From positions 1-25,068 of IMG/VR virus record IMGVR_UViG_3300025543_000194: a DNA stretch of 25,068 nt, one strand, 5' to 3'. Of this stretch, positions 1 to 9,761 are shown piece after piece. A program made the position numbers and the translations under genes. Each line of letters begins with the position of its first letter. Positions within the stretch are counted from its first letter, which is position 1. Origin of the DNA: a virus. The notes below the pieces were generated by a model, which had not been told where the DNA came from, ran no database searches, and saw only the letters and a list, made by a program, of their open reading frames with translations.

Positions 1-2
1 AT

Positions 3-1310
3 ACAGCCACTGCCGCTAATGTAACAGGATCTACTTTCCAAATGAAAGGAAGTGGAAATACTGGATACTCTCAAATTACAGGATCTTTAAGAATAAATGG
101 AGCTATAAATATGGGAGGAGTCCCGGGTGGGATTGCATTAACAGATGGAAATATTATGCTTACGGGATCAAGCATAAACATTTCTGCCAATAGTACTTCA
201 AATAAATTAATCAATGTTGGAGATGGAAATAATCTCACAAAAATGCAATATAATGGTGTGACATCCCAATATGTTAATGGATCTTATAATTCTTCTACAA
301 TCCTTGCCCCATGGGAAATCACGATGGAGAATGTCAACGGATATAATAACCAAGGCAATAAACTTTATATTGGGAACTATTTGAATTTATTTGATCCTGG
401 ATCTCCAGCGGGTCGTTGGGGTATGGTTCAATCTAATTCATCCAATAGCTATACAACAAGATTAGTATTTGATGACGTTACTACAACTCAAACATCTAAC
501 ATCTTCATACCAACAAATACAGGTGATGGTACATTGGCTTTAACATCAGATAAGGTAACAATAGGAACAACCGAAATAGATTTAATCACTCCTGTAGCAA
601 CATTAGCGGGTGTAACACTAACAGGAGCAACAGCAACAGGTTCATTCACAGGCTCATTCGCTGGAGATGGTTCTCAATTAACTGGAATAACTTCTACTCC
701 TTTCCCATATGATGGAGCTGCTATAATAACAGGTTCATTATTAGTAACTGGAAGTGGAATTACTGTTACAGGTTCTATAAATTTAGATACAAATAATACA
801 ACAACAAGTTATCTTAATGTTGGAACAAGTGATAATTATGTAAAAACATCTTACAATGGTAGTGGTAATCTTATACAATTTGTTGATTTTAGAAGTGGTT
901 ATGACCAAATTAATACAATAAGTACAACTGAGATAGAGATTTTAGATAATATCCCATCAAATGCAAATGCTAATTCTTTAAAAGTAGGATCAACATTAAT
1001 TGGTGGGGCACCAGCCGCGATTCACTTTGGTATGATTCAAAACCAAGGTTTATATGCAACAAGATTAGTATTTGATGATGCTAGTGGTGTAAATACAACC
1101 TCTACTTTAATTATACCTACAAATACAGGTGATCGTACAATAGCATTAAAAGATGAAGGATATTTAGTAGCAAATTTACCAACAGGGACATTAGGAGATA
1201 GAGCATATGTAACAGATGCTACCTCACCCACATATTTAGGAACATTAACAGGTGGAGGAGCAATAACTTGCCCTGTATTTTATAATGGATCCGCTTGGGT
1301 TAGTGCCTAA
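3..1310 (+). CDS. Tail fibre-like structural protein, C-terminal part (partial)
   Basis: The reading frame is open from the left edge, so the gene starts outside the window; the first in-frame ATG at 42 is probably internal. The visible part is about 436 residues, rich in Gly, Thr, Ser and Asn, low in charge and without Cys-rich or enzymatic motifs, as in beta-rich phage fibres. Counting from the ATG at 42, a GDGSQLTGI element lies near residues 208-216, a motif common in repetitive phage fibre and virion proteins. Two long units repeat about 201 codons apart (TRLVFDD near residues 139 and 340, each followed by an IPTNTGD-like stretch). The last 45 residues (LGDRAYVTDAT, then a FYNGSAW-like end) resemble the C-terminal tip seen in many phage fibres. 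No S74 autoprotease is visible. Function inferred: virion attachment or decoration. It is followed at once by a terminator. Confidence 0.75.
   Translation, partial: TATAANVTGSTFQMKGSGNTGYSQITGSLRINGAINMGGVPGGIALTDGNIMLTGSSINISANSTSNKLINVGDGNNLTKMQYNGVTSQYVNGSYNSSTILAPWEITMENVNGYNNQGNKLYIGNYLNLFDPGSPAGRWGMVQSNSSNSYTTRLVFDDVTTTQTSNIFIPTNTGDGTLALTSDKVTIGTTEIDLITPVATLAGVTLTGATATGSFTGSFAGDGSQLTGITSTPFPYDGAAIITGSLLVTGSGITVTGSINLDTNNTTTSYLNVGTSDNYVKTSYNGSGNLIQFVDFRSGYDQINTISTTEIEILDNIPSNANANSLKVGSTLIGGAPAAIHFGMIQNQGLYATRLVFDDASGVNTTSTLIIPTNTGDRTIALKDEGYLVANLPTGTLGDRAYVTDATSPTYLGTLTGGGAITCPVFYNGSAWVSA
456..1140. repeat. Internal repeat of the fibre gene, 201-codon period
   Basis: The block around 456-535 (TRLVFDD, then IPTNTGDGTLAL) returns 603 bases later at 1059-1152 as TRLVFDD, then IPTNTGDRTIAL, with long stretches of identical bases. 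It marks a duplicated structural module. Confidence 0.8.
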
Positions 1311-1336
1311 AAATAAATTAATATATTTCTTAAATT

Positions 1337-1362
1337 GGGGTTGGCTTTGTCAACCCCTTTTT
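1337..1362 (+). terminator. Intrinsic terminator after the fibre gene, fused to the polymerase promoter
   Basis: The arms 1337-1345 and 1349-1357 (GGGGTTGGC and GTCAACCCC) form a 9-bp stem with one G-T wobble and a TTT loop, followed by five T. It stands 27 bases after the fibre stop codon. The T-run leads straight into the TATATT box of the next promoter. Confidence 0.85.
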
Positions 1363-1369
1363 GTATATT
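1340..1369 (+). promoter_or_regulatory. Promoter of the DNA polymerase-clamp unit
   Basis: GTTG at 1340-1343 is the -33 element, then exactly 20 bases, then TATATT at 1364-1369. The -33 TTG lies in the left arm of the terminator hairpin and the spacer holds its loop, right arm and T-run. The polymerase ATG follows 18 bases after the -7 box. The layout fits the Bacteroidota consensus (TTTG, about 19-20 bases, TAnnTTTG). Confidence 0.75.
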
Positions 1370-1387
1370 GTGGAAAAATTAAAAGTT

Positions 1388-4048
1388 ATGTACCAATCAG
1401 TTTATTACGATAGAGATGAAAAGCATTATTATCTAAGAGATGATAAAAAAGGTTGGAAACATTTCCAATACTGGCCTACATTTTATGCTGCCGATGTAGA
1501 TGGGGACTTTGAAACTTTAGAAGGAGTTAAAGTATCCCCCGTCAAAAGAATGGATAATTGGAAGGATCCCAAATATTATGAGAAAGATGTAGATAAAAAC
1601 ACACGTTTATTAGTAGATATGTATTTCGAATCAGATGATACACCTACATTCCATAATATAGTTTATTTAGATATTGAGTGTGAGATAGCAGGTGCTCTTA
1701 CACCTTCAAATATTCGAAACCCCCAAGGTAAAATTACATCTATTGCTCTATATGATAATAATAGTAAAAAATATTACTGTTTAATTTTAGATGAGAAAGG
1801 TAAAATGTCTAAAACAGTCAATGATGACAAGGAAATTATTCCTTATTTAACTGAACAAGATTTACTTAGTGGTTTTTTAGATATTTGGATTGAGCTAGAT
1901 CCTACAATCATTTCAGGTTGGAATAGTGCTTTTTTCGATATGCCTTATTTATACAACCGTATTCGATTAGTTTGTGGTGAGGAAGTAGCATTATATCTAT
2001 CACCAATACGTAAAGTAACATATAACGAATATAATACAGATAATCCAATTACAATTGGTGGTTTAAATCATCTCGATTATATGTTATTGTTTAAAAAATT
2101 TATTACAAAACAAGAACCAACATATCGATTAGGTGAAATAGGTAATAAATACGTTAAGCTAGATAAAATAGAATACCAGGGTTCCCTTGATAAATTATTT
2201 GAGGAAGATATAAATAAATTCATCGATTATAACATTCGAGATGTTGAAATCATTGTTGAGTTAGAGCAAGTAATGAAATTTATTGAACTAACGGTTACTA
2301 TTGGTCATTTATGTCATACAACTTATGAATCAATATATTATTCAACCGTATTAAATGATGGTGCTATTTTAACCTACCTAAAACGTAAAGGTATTGTTTC
2401 ACCTAATAAACCAACAACTTACAACCCATCATTAAGAGATATTAGTGTTAAAAAAGCTGAATATGAGTATAAAGCAGGTCGTATTGATAAAACAGAATAT
2501 GAGGAAATAAAATTACTAGCAGAATATGCTGGTGGTTATTTAAAAGATCCTAACCCTGGGTTATATGAATGGGTTATTGATTTAGATTTTACTTCACTAT
2601 ACCCATCAATAATTAGAACACTTAATATAGGTATTGAAACATTAGTTGGACGTATTGTAAATCGTGACAAATACGATAATCAATGGTCAATGAAGGAACT
2701 CAGAGCAATGGATCCTGAAGAATTGGTTGAAATTGAAAAGGTAAAACCTAATAAAACATTATCACGTTCTAAAGTAAAAATAGGAGATATTTTACATTTA
2801 ATAGAATCAAATGATATGCTCATATCAGCACCAGGAGTTATTTTCCGTAAGGATAAATCAAGTGTTGTATGTGAAATTTTAGCTGATTGGTTTGCTAAAC
2901 GTCAAGAATATAAGGCGTTAATGAAAAAAGCATATAAAGCTGGTGATGCCGTTAAAGGTGAGTTCTATAATAAACGTCAACACGCGTATAAAATCAAGTT
3001 AAATGATGTTTACGGTGTATTCGCTATAAATGGATGGAGATACACAGATGGACATAAATTCATCAGTAAAGCTATTACATTAACTGGACAACGATTAACA
3101 CAGGATTCAATAACATTTGTTAATGAATGGATGAATAAAAAATTAAAAACTGATAATATAGACTATGTTGTAACATCAGATACCGATTCCTTATTTATTC
3201 AAGTAAAGGATCTAGCATTACAGATGAAACCTGAATTAGTAAATGCTGATAAGGATGAATGGATTAAAGTTGTATTGGAAATAGCTAATGAAATACAGGA
3301 ATTAGCAAATGAATATATGCACACTCTAGTTAAGGATTTATTTAACGTAAGTTATCCAACCGAACCACATTATTTTGAATTAAAACAAGAGGTTGTAATT
3401 GAACGAGGTTATTTTGCTGGTAAACGTAGATACGCCCAATATATTGTAAATAAGGAAGGTGTTAAAACAGATGAATTAGATATGAAAGGTTTAGATCTAA
3501 TGAAATCAAATTTCCCTCCATTATTTAAAAAGTTCGGAGAACATATTTTAACTGAAATTATGTTTGGTAAACCCAAATCACAAATAGATGCTGAAGTATT
3601 AGAGTTTAGAGAATCACTTAGAACAGTTGATTGGAAACAAATTCTAAAACCTACCGGACTTAAAAAAATGAAGGAATATATTGCTGGTCCTCCAAATGCT
3701 GGTGAAATATTTTCTAAATTAGGACTAAAATGCCCTATTAATACTAAAGCAGCAATATTTTACAATGATGTACTCCGTTTCAAAAAACAAGATAAAACAT
3801 TTCCTACATTTCAGATAGGAGATAAAATGTATATTGCGTATCTTAAAAATAATCCATACCGTATAGATGTTATTGGTTTTAATGGTTATAACGATCCACC
3901 TGAGATACTTGAATTTATTGAAAAATACATAGATAGAGATGGATTATTTGATTCAGTTATTAAAAACAAATTAGAGAGTGTTTATATGGATATAGGATGG
4001 GGACAACCAATATTTAATAAAAAAATAAATAAATTTTTTCAATTTTAA
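1388..4048 (+). CDS. 43: DNA polymerase, family B (T4 gp43-like)
   Basis: Replicative DNA polymerase with 3'-5' proofreading, 886 residues, close to T4 gp43 (898). Exonuclease motifs are intact: Exo I DIE (residues 95-97), Exo II in WNSAFFD (Asp184), Exo III in YNIRD (Asp285). Polymerase motif A is DLDFTSLYPS (Asp398/Asp400), motif B is KIKLNDVYGVF (535-545) and motif C is SDTDS (597-601), so both activities should work. I chose the ATG at 1388 because it sits in the AAAAGTTATG context shared by many genes here. A TTG nine codons upstream lies inside the promoter -7 region and would not be in the transcript. The clamp gene follows after three bases, which fits co-transcription. Confidence 0.96.
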   Translation: MYQSVYYDRDEKHYYLRDDKKGWKHFQYWPTFYAADVDGDFETLEGVKVSPVKRMDNWKDPKYYEKDVDKNTRLLVDMYFESDDTPTFHNIVYLDIECEIAGALTPSNIRNPQGKITSIALYDNNSKKYYCLILDEKGKMSKTVNDDKEIIPYLTEQDLLSGFLDIWIELDPTIISGWNSAFFDMPYLYNRIRLVCGEEVALYLSPIRKVTYNEYNTDNPITIGGLNHLDYMLLFKKFITKQEPTYRLGEIGNKYVKLDKIEYQGSLDKLFEEDINKFIDYNIRDVEIIVELEQVMKFIELTVTIGHLCHTTYESIYYSTVLNDGAILTYLKRKGIVSPNKPTTYNPSLRDISVKKAEYEYKAGRIDKTEYEEIKLLAEYAGGYLKDPNPGLYEWVIDLDFTSLYPSIIRTLNIGIETLVGRIVNRDKYDNQWSMKELRAMDPEELVEIEKVKPNKTLSRSKVKIGDILHLIESNDMLISAPGVIFRKDKSSVVCEILADWFAKRQEYKALMKKAYKAGDAVKGEFYNKRQHAYKIKLNDVYGVFAINGWRYTDGHKFISKAITLTGQRLTQDSITFVNEWMNKKLKTDNIDYVVTSDTDSLFIQVKDLALQMKPELVNADKDEWIKVVLEIANEIQELANEYMHTLVKDLFNVSYPTEPHYFELKQEVVIERGYFAGKRRYAQYIVNKEGVKTDELDMKGLDLMKSNFPPLFKKFGEHILTEIMFGKPKSQIDAEVLEFRESLRTVDWKQILKPTGLKKMKEYIAGPPNAGEIFSKLGLKCPINTKAAIFYNDVLRFKKQDKTFPTFQIGDKMYIAYLKNNPYRIDVIGFNGYNDPPEILEFIEKYIDRDGLFDSVIKNKLESVYMDIGWGQPIFNKKINKFFQF

Positions 4049-4051
4049 AAT

Positions 4052-4786
4052 ATGATAGAAAAGTTAGATTTAACCACAATTATTTCAAAATATTACCTCA
4101 ATGGAATGATTGAGTCAGTTAGATGGGAAATCAATAAAAATAATATCCACATAGCATTCAACGCACCTACAAAGGAGATGATTGGTTATGTAAAAGCTAA
4201 AAACTTCCCATTAGAGGATTCAACCATAGGAATTGGTAATACCACTCAATTAAATAAATTAGTAGGTATTACAAATGGTTATTTAAGTTTAGATTATAAA
4301 AAACAAAATAAACTAAATACTAAATTAATAATTGCTGATAACCAGTATACATTGGATTATTCATTAGCCGATTTGATGATTATTCAACCTGCTGGGGTTG
4401 TTAAGGATGAACCTTCTTTTAGTATTTTTGCTGAAATAGATAATGAGAGTATTGGTGCTATTGTTAAAGCTAAAGGAGCATTAGCCGATACCGATACTGT
4501 AGTTATACGTCCTAACCCAAATGATGATGGTGAACCTCGCCTTGAAATGTGTTTTGGGGGTAATATTGAATATTCAAACAAAGTATCATTTTTCCTATCT
4601 GATGTCAATATGAATACAGATGAATTTAATGAAAATTATAATTCAAATATGATTAAGGAGATTATGTACTGTAATAAAGATATGGCTTCAGGTAAAATGA
4701 GTATTGATTTAGAAGGTATTATGAAACTTGAATTTGAAAATGAAAACATTCAAAGTGTTTATTACGTTATTGCAAAAGAAAAATAA
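4052..4786 (+). CDS. 45: DNA polymerase sliding clamp (T4 gp45-like)
   Basis: A 244-residue protein, near the size of T4 gp45 (228). The pattern fits a gp45-type clamp of two similar folds: an N-terminal half with an IGIGNTTQLNKLVG segment near residue 60, like the gp45 region where a short strand leads into the Leu-rich helix, a second half from about residue 120 (FSIFAEID, then a long helix), and a final strand YYVIAK near the C-terminus comparable to the gp45 end. No catalytic motif is expected. It would form the ring that tethers polymerase to DNA. The position three bases after the polymerase and in the same window as both clamp-loader subunits supports the call. Sequence similarity by eye is weak, so the call depends partly on context. 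Confidence 0.8.
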   Translation: MIEKLDLTTIISKYYLNGMIESVRWEINKNNIHIAFNAPTKEMIGYVKAKNFPLEDSTIGIGNTTQLNKLVGITNGYLSLDYKKQNKLNTKLIIADNQYTLDYSLADLMIIQPAGVVKDEPSFSIFAEIDNESIGAIVKAKGALADTDTVVIRPNPNDDGEPRLEMCFGGNIEYSNKVSFFLSDVNMNTDEFNENYNSNMIKEIMYCNKDMASGKMSIDLEGIMKLEFENENIQSVYYVIAKEK

Positions 4787-4811
4787 TTTAATATATGTAT
4801 AATAAACAAAA

Positions 4812-4841
4812 ATTGCAGTAGCTAGGGCACGCAGTTATGTT
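4812..4841 (+). promoter_or_regulatory. Promoter of hsp20
   Basis: ATTG at 4812-4815, exactly 20 bases, then TATGTT at 4836-4841, which matches the spacing of the other promoters and the TAnnTTT form of the -7 box. The spacer is unusually GC-rich and holds CTAGGGCACGC (4822-4832), which recurs inverted with one mismatch in the next promoter (5318-5328). The leader to the ATG at 4888 is about 40 bases. Confidence 0.55.
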
Positions 4842-4887
4842 TTTTAAAGTTAAACCGCGATCTCAGGACGCATAAATTAAAAATGAT

Positions 4888-5304
4888 ATGAGTACATTAA
4901 AAATCAATGAACGAAATCCGTTCGACATTCTATTTAGAAATTTCTTCAACGCTGAAGAACAGTTTGCTCCGGCATTCACCTCCAAACCCTCCCATCCCTT
5001 AGACATTTATTACGACGATGAAGGCTTACACTTTGATGTTGCCTGTACTGGACTCACTAAAGAAAATATTTCTATTAGTGTTGAGGGAGATTTATTAAAA
5101 ATTAGTTATAAAAAACCAGAAAATGAATTAGATTTTTCAGGTTATATTTACCACGGTTTATCCCGTAAGTCATTCGACTTGGGATATAAAATTTCTCCTA
5201 AGTTTAATTTAACTAAAATTAATGCTGAAATGGAGAATGGATTATTAAAAATCCACATCCCCGTTTCAGAGGAATCAAAACCAAAAACAATTAAAATTAA
5301 GTAA
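4888..5304 (+). CDS. hsp20: Small heat shock protein, Hsp20/alpha-crystallin family
   Basis: A 138-residue protein with the alpha-crystallin domain from about residue 37 to 130: the first strand LDIYYDDEGLHFDVACTGL, then KENISISVEGDLLKISY, and the typical second half ending in NGLLKIHIPV. The N-terminus has the usual NPFD...FRNFF amphipathic start of bacterial class A Hsp20, and the tail ends in a TIKIK element, close to the IxI motif that docks between dimers. It would hold unfolded proteins without ATP, handing them to the GroEL machinery encoded next. Hsp20 is known in T4-like cyanophages. The first third uses more C-ending codons than its neighbours. It has its own promoter and no clear terminator behind it. 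Confidence 0.93.
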   Translation: MSTLKINERNPFDILFRNFFNAEEQFAPAFTSKPSHPLDIYYDDEGLHFDVACTGLTKENISISVEGDLLKISYKKPENELDFSGYIYHGLSRKSFDLGYKISPKFNLTKINAEMENGLLKIHIPVSEESKPKTIKIK

Positions 5305-5318
5305 GTTTTATAATAAAG

Positions 5319-5348
5319 CGTGTCCTAGCGCAATTTTGTTCGTATATT
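5319..5348 (+). promoter_or_regulatory. Promoter of the GroES-GroEL unit
   Basis: CGTG at 5319-5322, 20 bases, TATATT at 5343-5348, then a 26-base leader to the ATG at 5375 in an AATAAGTTATATG context. The -33 element is weaker (CGTG rather than TTTG), like that at 23630. GCGTGTCCTAG (5318-5328) is an inverted copy of a spacer segment in the hsp20 promoter. Confidence 0.65.
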
Positions 5349-5374
5349 GACGACACAAAATAAAAATAAGTTAT

Positions 5375-5688
5375 ATGGCAAACACAACAATTAAAGATCC
5401 AGCGATCGAACCATTTTACATTTCTAGAGATCAATACTGTTATACAGTAATTGAAACTATTACCCCAGAAGAAAAAAATATTGGGAAATTTGGTAAAAAA
5501 GACAATGGTAACCAAGGTAAGGATTATGAAAAACCTTTAGGACATTATTCTTCATTAGCCTCTGCTTTGAAAAAAATAGCTAAGTCTAAACTTGATCTTA
5601 AAACTGAGTATTCTACAATTATGGAATACATCAATGAATGGCAGAGACAACAGGATGAAATGGAAAAATTATTAAATAAAATAGGAAT

Positions 5689-5692
<4 letters not shown>
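5375..5692 (+). CDS. Unknown protein, first gene of the chaperonin unit
   Basis: I do not recognise this 105-residue protein. The N-terminal half has a beta-like segment (EPFYISRDQYCYTVIETI), a Gly/Lys/Asn-rich linker near residues 38-52, and then a helix-forming C-terminal half (from SLASALKKIAKSKL onwards) with charged residues and a Gln/Glu-rich stretch. There is no signal peptide or membrane segment. It is the first gene after its promoter and its stop overlaps the GroES start (ATGA), so it is translated with the chaperonin. A role as a cofactor of the chaperonin or simply as a co-expressed early protein are both possible; nothing in the sequence decides between them. Confidence 0.8.
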
Positions 5693-7600
<1,908 letters not shown>

Positions 7601-7609
7601 GGAATAATG

Positions 7610-7636
7610 TCGGGAGATGTCTTTTATGTCTCCCGA
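7610..7636 (+). terminator. Hairpin after groEL, possible terminator
   Basis: TCGGGAGA (7610-7617) pairs perfectly with TCTCCCGA (7629-7636) around an 11-base loop, nine bases after the groEL stop. There is no T-run of five, only TAATATTTAC, so it may be a weak terminator or an mRNA-stabilising end. No promoter with the local spacing rule overlaps it. Confidence 0.55.
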
Positions 7637-7679
7637 TAATATTTACAAAAATCATAAATACACAATAAATAAAAATAAA

Positions 7680-7937
7680 ATGGTTGAAAAACAAGAATTT
7701 CTAGAATTAATAGCTATACGTGTTGCCCCAGGAGATTCTTGGACACTAGTGGGTGATAAAGTTATACATAAATCCCTCACTGAAGCCTTAGAAGCTTGGT
7801 TTGGAAAAACAGGTGAAAAAGTTGAATTTAGGCTTGCTCCTTTAGATAGTAAATTATATGCTATTCGCTCTGAGGAAGTTGAAATAAAAGCACCAGAATT
7901 AAAAAAATTCTCAATATATGGAGATTACTCTTTATAG
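7680..7937 (+). CDS. Unknown small protein between groEL and clamp loader
   Basis: I do not recognise this 85-residue protein. I chose the ATG at 7680, after an AATAAAAATAAA leader, over an upstream in-frame ATG at 7617 that falls inside the hairpin behind groEL. The sequence is soluble and mixed alpha/beta: a helix (EKQEFLELIAIRV), a short WTLVGDKVIHKS strand pair, a helix around EALEAWFGK, and two more strands near the end. There are no cysteines, membrane segments or metal motifs. Its stop (TAG at 7935-7937) touches the -33 element of the clamp-loader promoter, so the gene ends exactly where the next unit begins. Confidence 0.75.
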   Translation: MVEKQEFLELIAIRVAPGDSWTLVGDKVIHKSLTEALEAWFGKTGEKVEFRLAPLDSKLYAIRSEEVEIKAPELKKFSIYGDYSL

Positions 7938-7966
7938 TTGGATTATCAATATTAATTTCGTATATT
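7937..7966 (+). promoter_or_regulatory. Promoter of the clamp-loader unit
   Basis: GTTG (7937-7940), 20 bases, TATATT (7961-7966) followed by TACG. The 5' leader is about 10-17 bases and ends in AAAAAGTTATG. The first G of the -33 element is the last base of the preceding stop codon. Confidence 0.75.
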
Positions 7967-7983
7967 TACGTTAATAAAAAGTT

Positions 7984-8913
7984 ATGATAAAAAAAGAACA
8001 TTCACTTTGGGTTGAGAAATATAGAAGTACTGATTTAAATACTTATGTCGGTAATGAGAATATTAAAAAAACTATTCAACAATATCTTGACCAGAATGAC
8101 ATTCAGAATTTCATTTTCTCCGGACCGGCTGGAACTGGGAAAACGACTTTGGCTAAGCTTATTGTTAATAATCTGGACTGCGATTATATTTACATCAACG
8201 CTAGTGATGAACGTGGTATCGATACTATCCGAGATAAAGTATCGGGTTTTGCAAGTGCTGCATCTTTCAAAGGTATTAAAGTAGTTATATTAGATGAGGC
8301 TGATTTTATCACAATTCAAGGCCAAGCAGCACTTCGAAATGTAATTGAAACCTATTCTCGTACTACACGTTTTATTTTAACTTGTAATTTTGTTGAGCGT
8401 ATCATTGATCCTCTACAATCACGTTGTCAAGTACTTAAAATTGTACCCCCATCAAAAGCGGATATTGCAAAACATATAGCAGGTATCATTGAGAAAGAAA
8501 ATGTAGAATATAAAATAGATGATATTAAACTATTAGTTAACCAATTCTACCCAGACTTGAGAAAAATGCTTAACACAGCACAATTATCAACTCAAGAAGG
8601 TAAATTAGTAATTGATAAATCAATTATTGTATCCTCTAATTACACAGCTCAAGTATTAAAAGAATTAATTAAATCAAAACCTAGTTGGAATGAAATCAGA
8701 CAAATTATCGCAAACGCGAATGTTCAAGACTTTGAGGAATTATACCGTTTCCTTTATGATAACGCTTCTACTTTTGCCTCAGGAAACGAGGGAATGGTTG
8801 CAATTTATATCAACGAGTATTCGTACCAAGCTAACTTTAGAATCGATAAAGAAATTTGTACGATGGGATTAATTGCTCGTCTTATTGAACTATCACAACC
8901 ACGAGTATTATGA
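7984..8913 (+). CDS. 44: Clamp loader large subunit, AAA+ ATPase (T4 gp44-like)
   Basis: ATPase that opens the sliding clamp and loads it on primer ends; four copies act with one gp62. At 309 residues it is near T4 gp44 (319). An RFC-like start (LWVEKYR) leads to Walker A GPAGTGKT (47-54), Walker B VVILDEAD (100-107), sensor 1 in ILTCNF, and the SRC motif (146-148) typical of RFC-type loaders, where Arg contacts the neighbouring ATP. The C-terminal collar is helical. The 5' third uses more C- and G-ending codons than the rest. It opens a transcription unit and its stop overlaps the next start (ATGA). Confidence 0.95.
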   Translation: MIKKEHSLWVEKYRSTDLNTYVGNENIKKTIQQYLDQNDIQNFIFSGPAGTGKTTLAKLIVNNLDCDYIYINASDERGIDTIRDKVSGFASAASFKGIKVVILDEADFITIQGQAALRNVIETYSRTTRFILTCNFVERIIDPLQSRCQVLKIVPPSKADIAKHIAGIIEKENVEYKIDDIKLLVNQFYPDLRKMLNTAQLSTQEGKLVIDKSIIVSSNYTAQVLKELIKSKPSWNEIRQIIANANVQDFEELYRFLYDNASTFASGNEGMVAIYINEYSYQANFRIDKEICTMGLIARLIELSQPRVL

Positions 8914-9101
8914 AACAATTCCTAAAATTCTTAACGATTTGGATAAGTCAAAACTTATCCATCCCGTTTTGGATGATAGGACACGTTCATTTAAGTATAA
9001 ACGTTTACAAAGACATACACGAGATTTTAGCCAGCTTAGGTATGAATATTATAGTATTAATTGGCTTTCTTTTAGATTATAAACAAAACAAAAAACAATG
9101 A
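8910..9101 (+). CDS. Unknown small protein between clamp-loader genes
   Basis: A 63-residue protein of unknown function. It is chained on both sides by ATGA overlaps, with the stop of gp44 upstream and the start of the gene at 9098 downstream. Its codons follow the local preference (Leu almost always TTA, Lys always AAA), while an overlapping open frame (8873-9082) uses CTT, TTG and AAG and lacks such junctions, so I favour this frame. The protein is fairly hydrophobic; a segment near residues 41-57 (LASLGMNIIVLIGFLL) could be a short membrane helix, followed by a Lys-rich tail. A membrane link for a replication gene neighbour would be unusual, so this is only a suggestion. Confidence 0.6.
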   Translation: MKQFLKFLTIWISQNLSIPFWMIGHVHLSINVYKDIHEILASLGMNIIVLIGFLLDYKQNKKQ

Positions 9102-9322
9102 ATCAACAACAACCAAACATTGACTTGTCAAAAACGACGTCAATCGAAACTCCAAATGGAGGTAAAATCTGGCAACAAGGAGTTATGCTACGTAAAATTT
9201 CTAAATTTATTATTGGAGCAGATGAGGATGGAATTATCCCAATCCCTGTATTTTTTGATCCTGAAACAGGAGAAGTACTACAGGACACATTACCAAAAGA
9301 ACTAAGAAACTCAGCAGAGTAA
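9098..9322 (+). CDS. Unknown small protein between clamp-loader genes
   Basis: A 74-residue soluble protein that I do not recognise. It starts in an ATGA overlap and its stop shares a base with the next ATG (TAATG), so it is almost certainly translated with the clamp-loader subunits. It has a Gln/Asn-rich start, a Gly-rich turn (TPNGGKIWQQG), a strand-like block (VMLRKISKFIIG), then an acidic turn and a proline-rich segment (GIIPIPVFFDPETGEVL). The DPETGEVL end looks like a beta-hairpin. Position suggests a replication accessory role; the sequence alone shows none. Confidence 0.8.
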   Translation: MNQQQPNIDLSKTTSIETPNGGKIWQQGVMLRKISKFIIGADEDGIIPIPVFFDPETGEVLQDTLPKELRNSAE

Positions 9323-9744
9323 TGAATCTCTTTGATTGGCTAAATGTAATTACTTATACTAAACAAGACTGGAATTCCTTTACAGAGGATGAACAGTCTT
9401 CGTTTAGTCCTTACATTGTTCATAGATATGTGAGTATGTATTACGGATATACAGATATTGCAAACATCGCACAAAAGTTGCCGATGACTGAAAAAGAAAA
9501 AATTTTTACCGTTTACAAAACAATGTTGCCAAAGAAGAAAATGTTTTTAAAATACATTAAAAACCAAAACAAAAAGAATTACAAGGAATTATCAGAATAT
9601 ATAGCTGATTATTTTGAATGTGGGTTAGGAGAAGCCGAAGAATATATTGATATTATTCGAGTTACAGGTGTGCGAGAAATTCTATGGAAAATGGGGATAG
9701 ATGATAAGAAAACAGAAAAAATTATTAAAGAAGCAAAGTTATAA
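9322..9744 (+). CDS. 62: Clamp loader small subunit (T4 gp62-like)
   Basis: A 140-residue, mostly helical protein; T4 gp62 has 187. The opening NLFDWLNVITYTKQDW followed by a segment ending YIVHRYVSMYYGY resembles gp62 proteins of T4-like phages, which begin with a short helix, a lysine-containing turn and a conserved N/HRxxSM motif. gp62 has no ATPase site, and none is seen here. It would complete the 4:1 complex with gp44, whose gene is 408 bases upstream in the same overlapping run. The short length means the C-terminal part of T4 gp62 is absent. Identification is by motif and position. Confidence 0.8.
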   Translation: MNLFDWLNVITYTKQDWNSFTEDEQSSFSPYIVHRYVSMYYGYTDIANIAQKLPMTEKEKIFTVYKTMLPKKKMFLKYIKNQNKKNYKELSEYIADYFECGLGEAEEYIDIIRVTGVREILWKMGIDDKKTEKIIKEAKL

Positions 9745-9761
9745 AATAAATCAAAATAGTT

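Noticed and set aside
1361-1387. TTG start nine codons before the polymerase ATG
   Set aside because: The TTG overlaps the promoter and would lie before the transcription start; the ATG at 1388 has the conserved start context.
4837-4875. A 12-codon open frame after GCAGTTATG before hsp20
   Set aside because: Its ATG lies inside the proposed -7 box (TATGTT) of the hsp20 promoter, so it would not be transcribed from it, and the length is uninformative.
7617-7679. In-frame extension of the gene at 7680 back to an ATG at 7617
   Set aside because: That ATG is within the stem of the hairpin behind groEL and the added residues look like untranslated AT-rich sequence.
8873-9082. Open frame overlapping 8910-9101 in another frame
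   Set aside because: It lacks ATGA junctions and a proper start, and it uses CTT, TTG and AAG unlike its neighbours; the 8910 frame fits the local codon bias and both gene joints.
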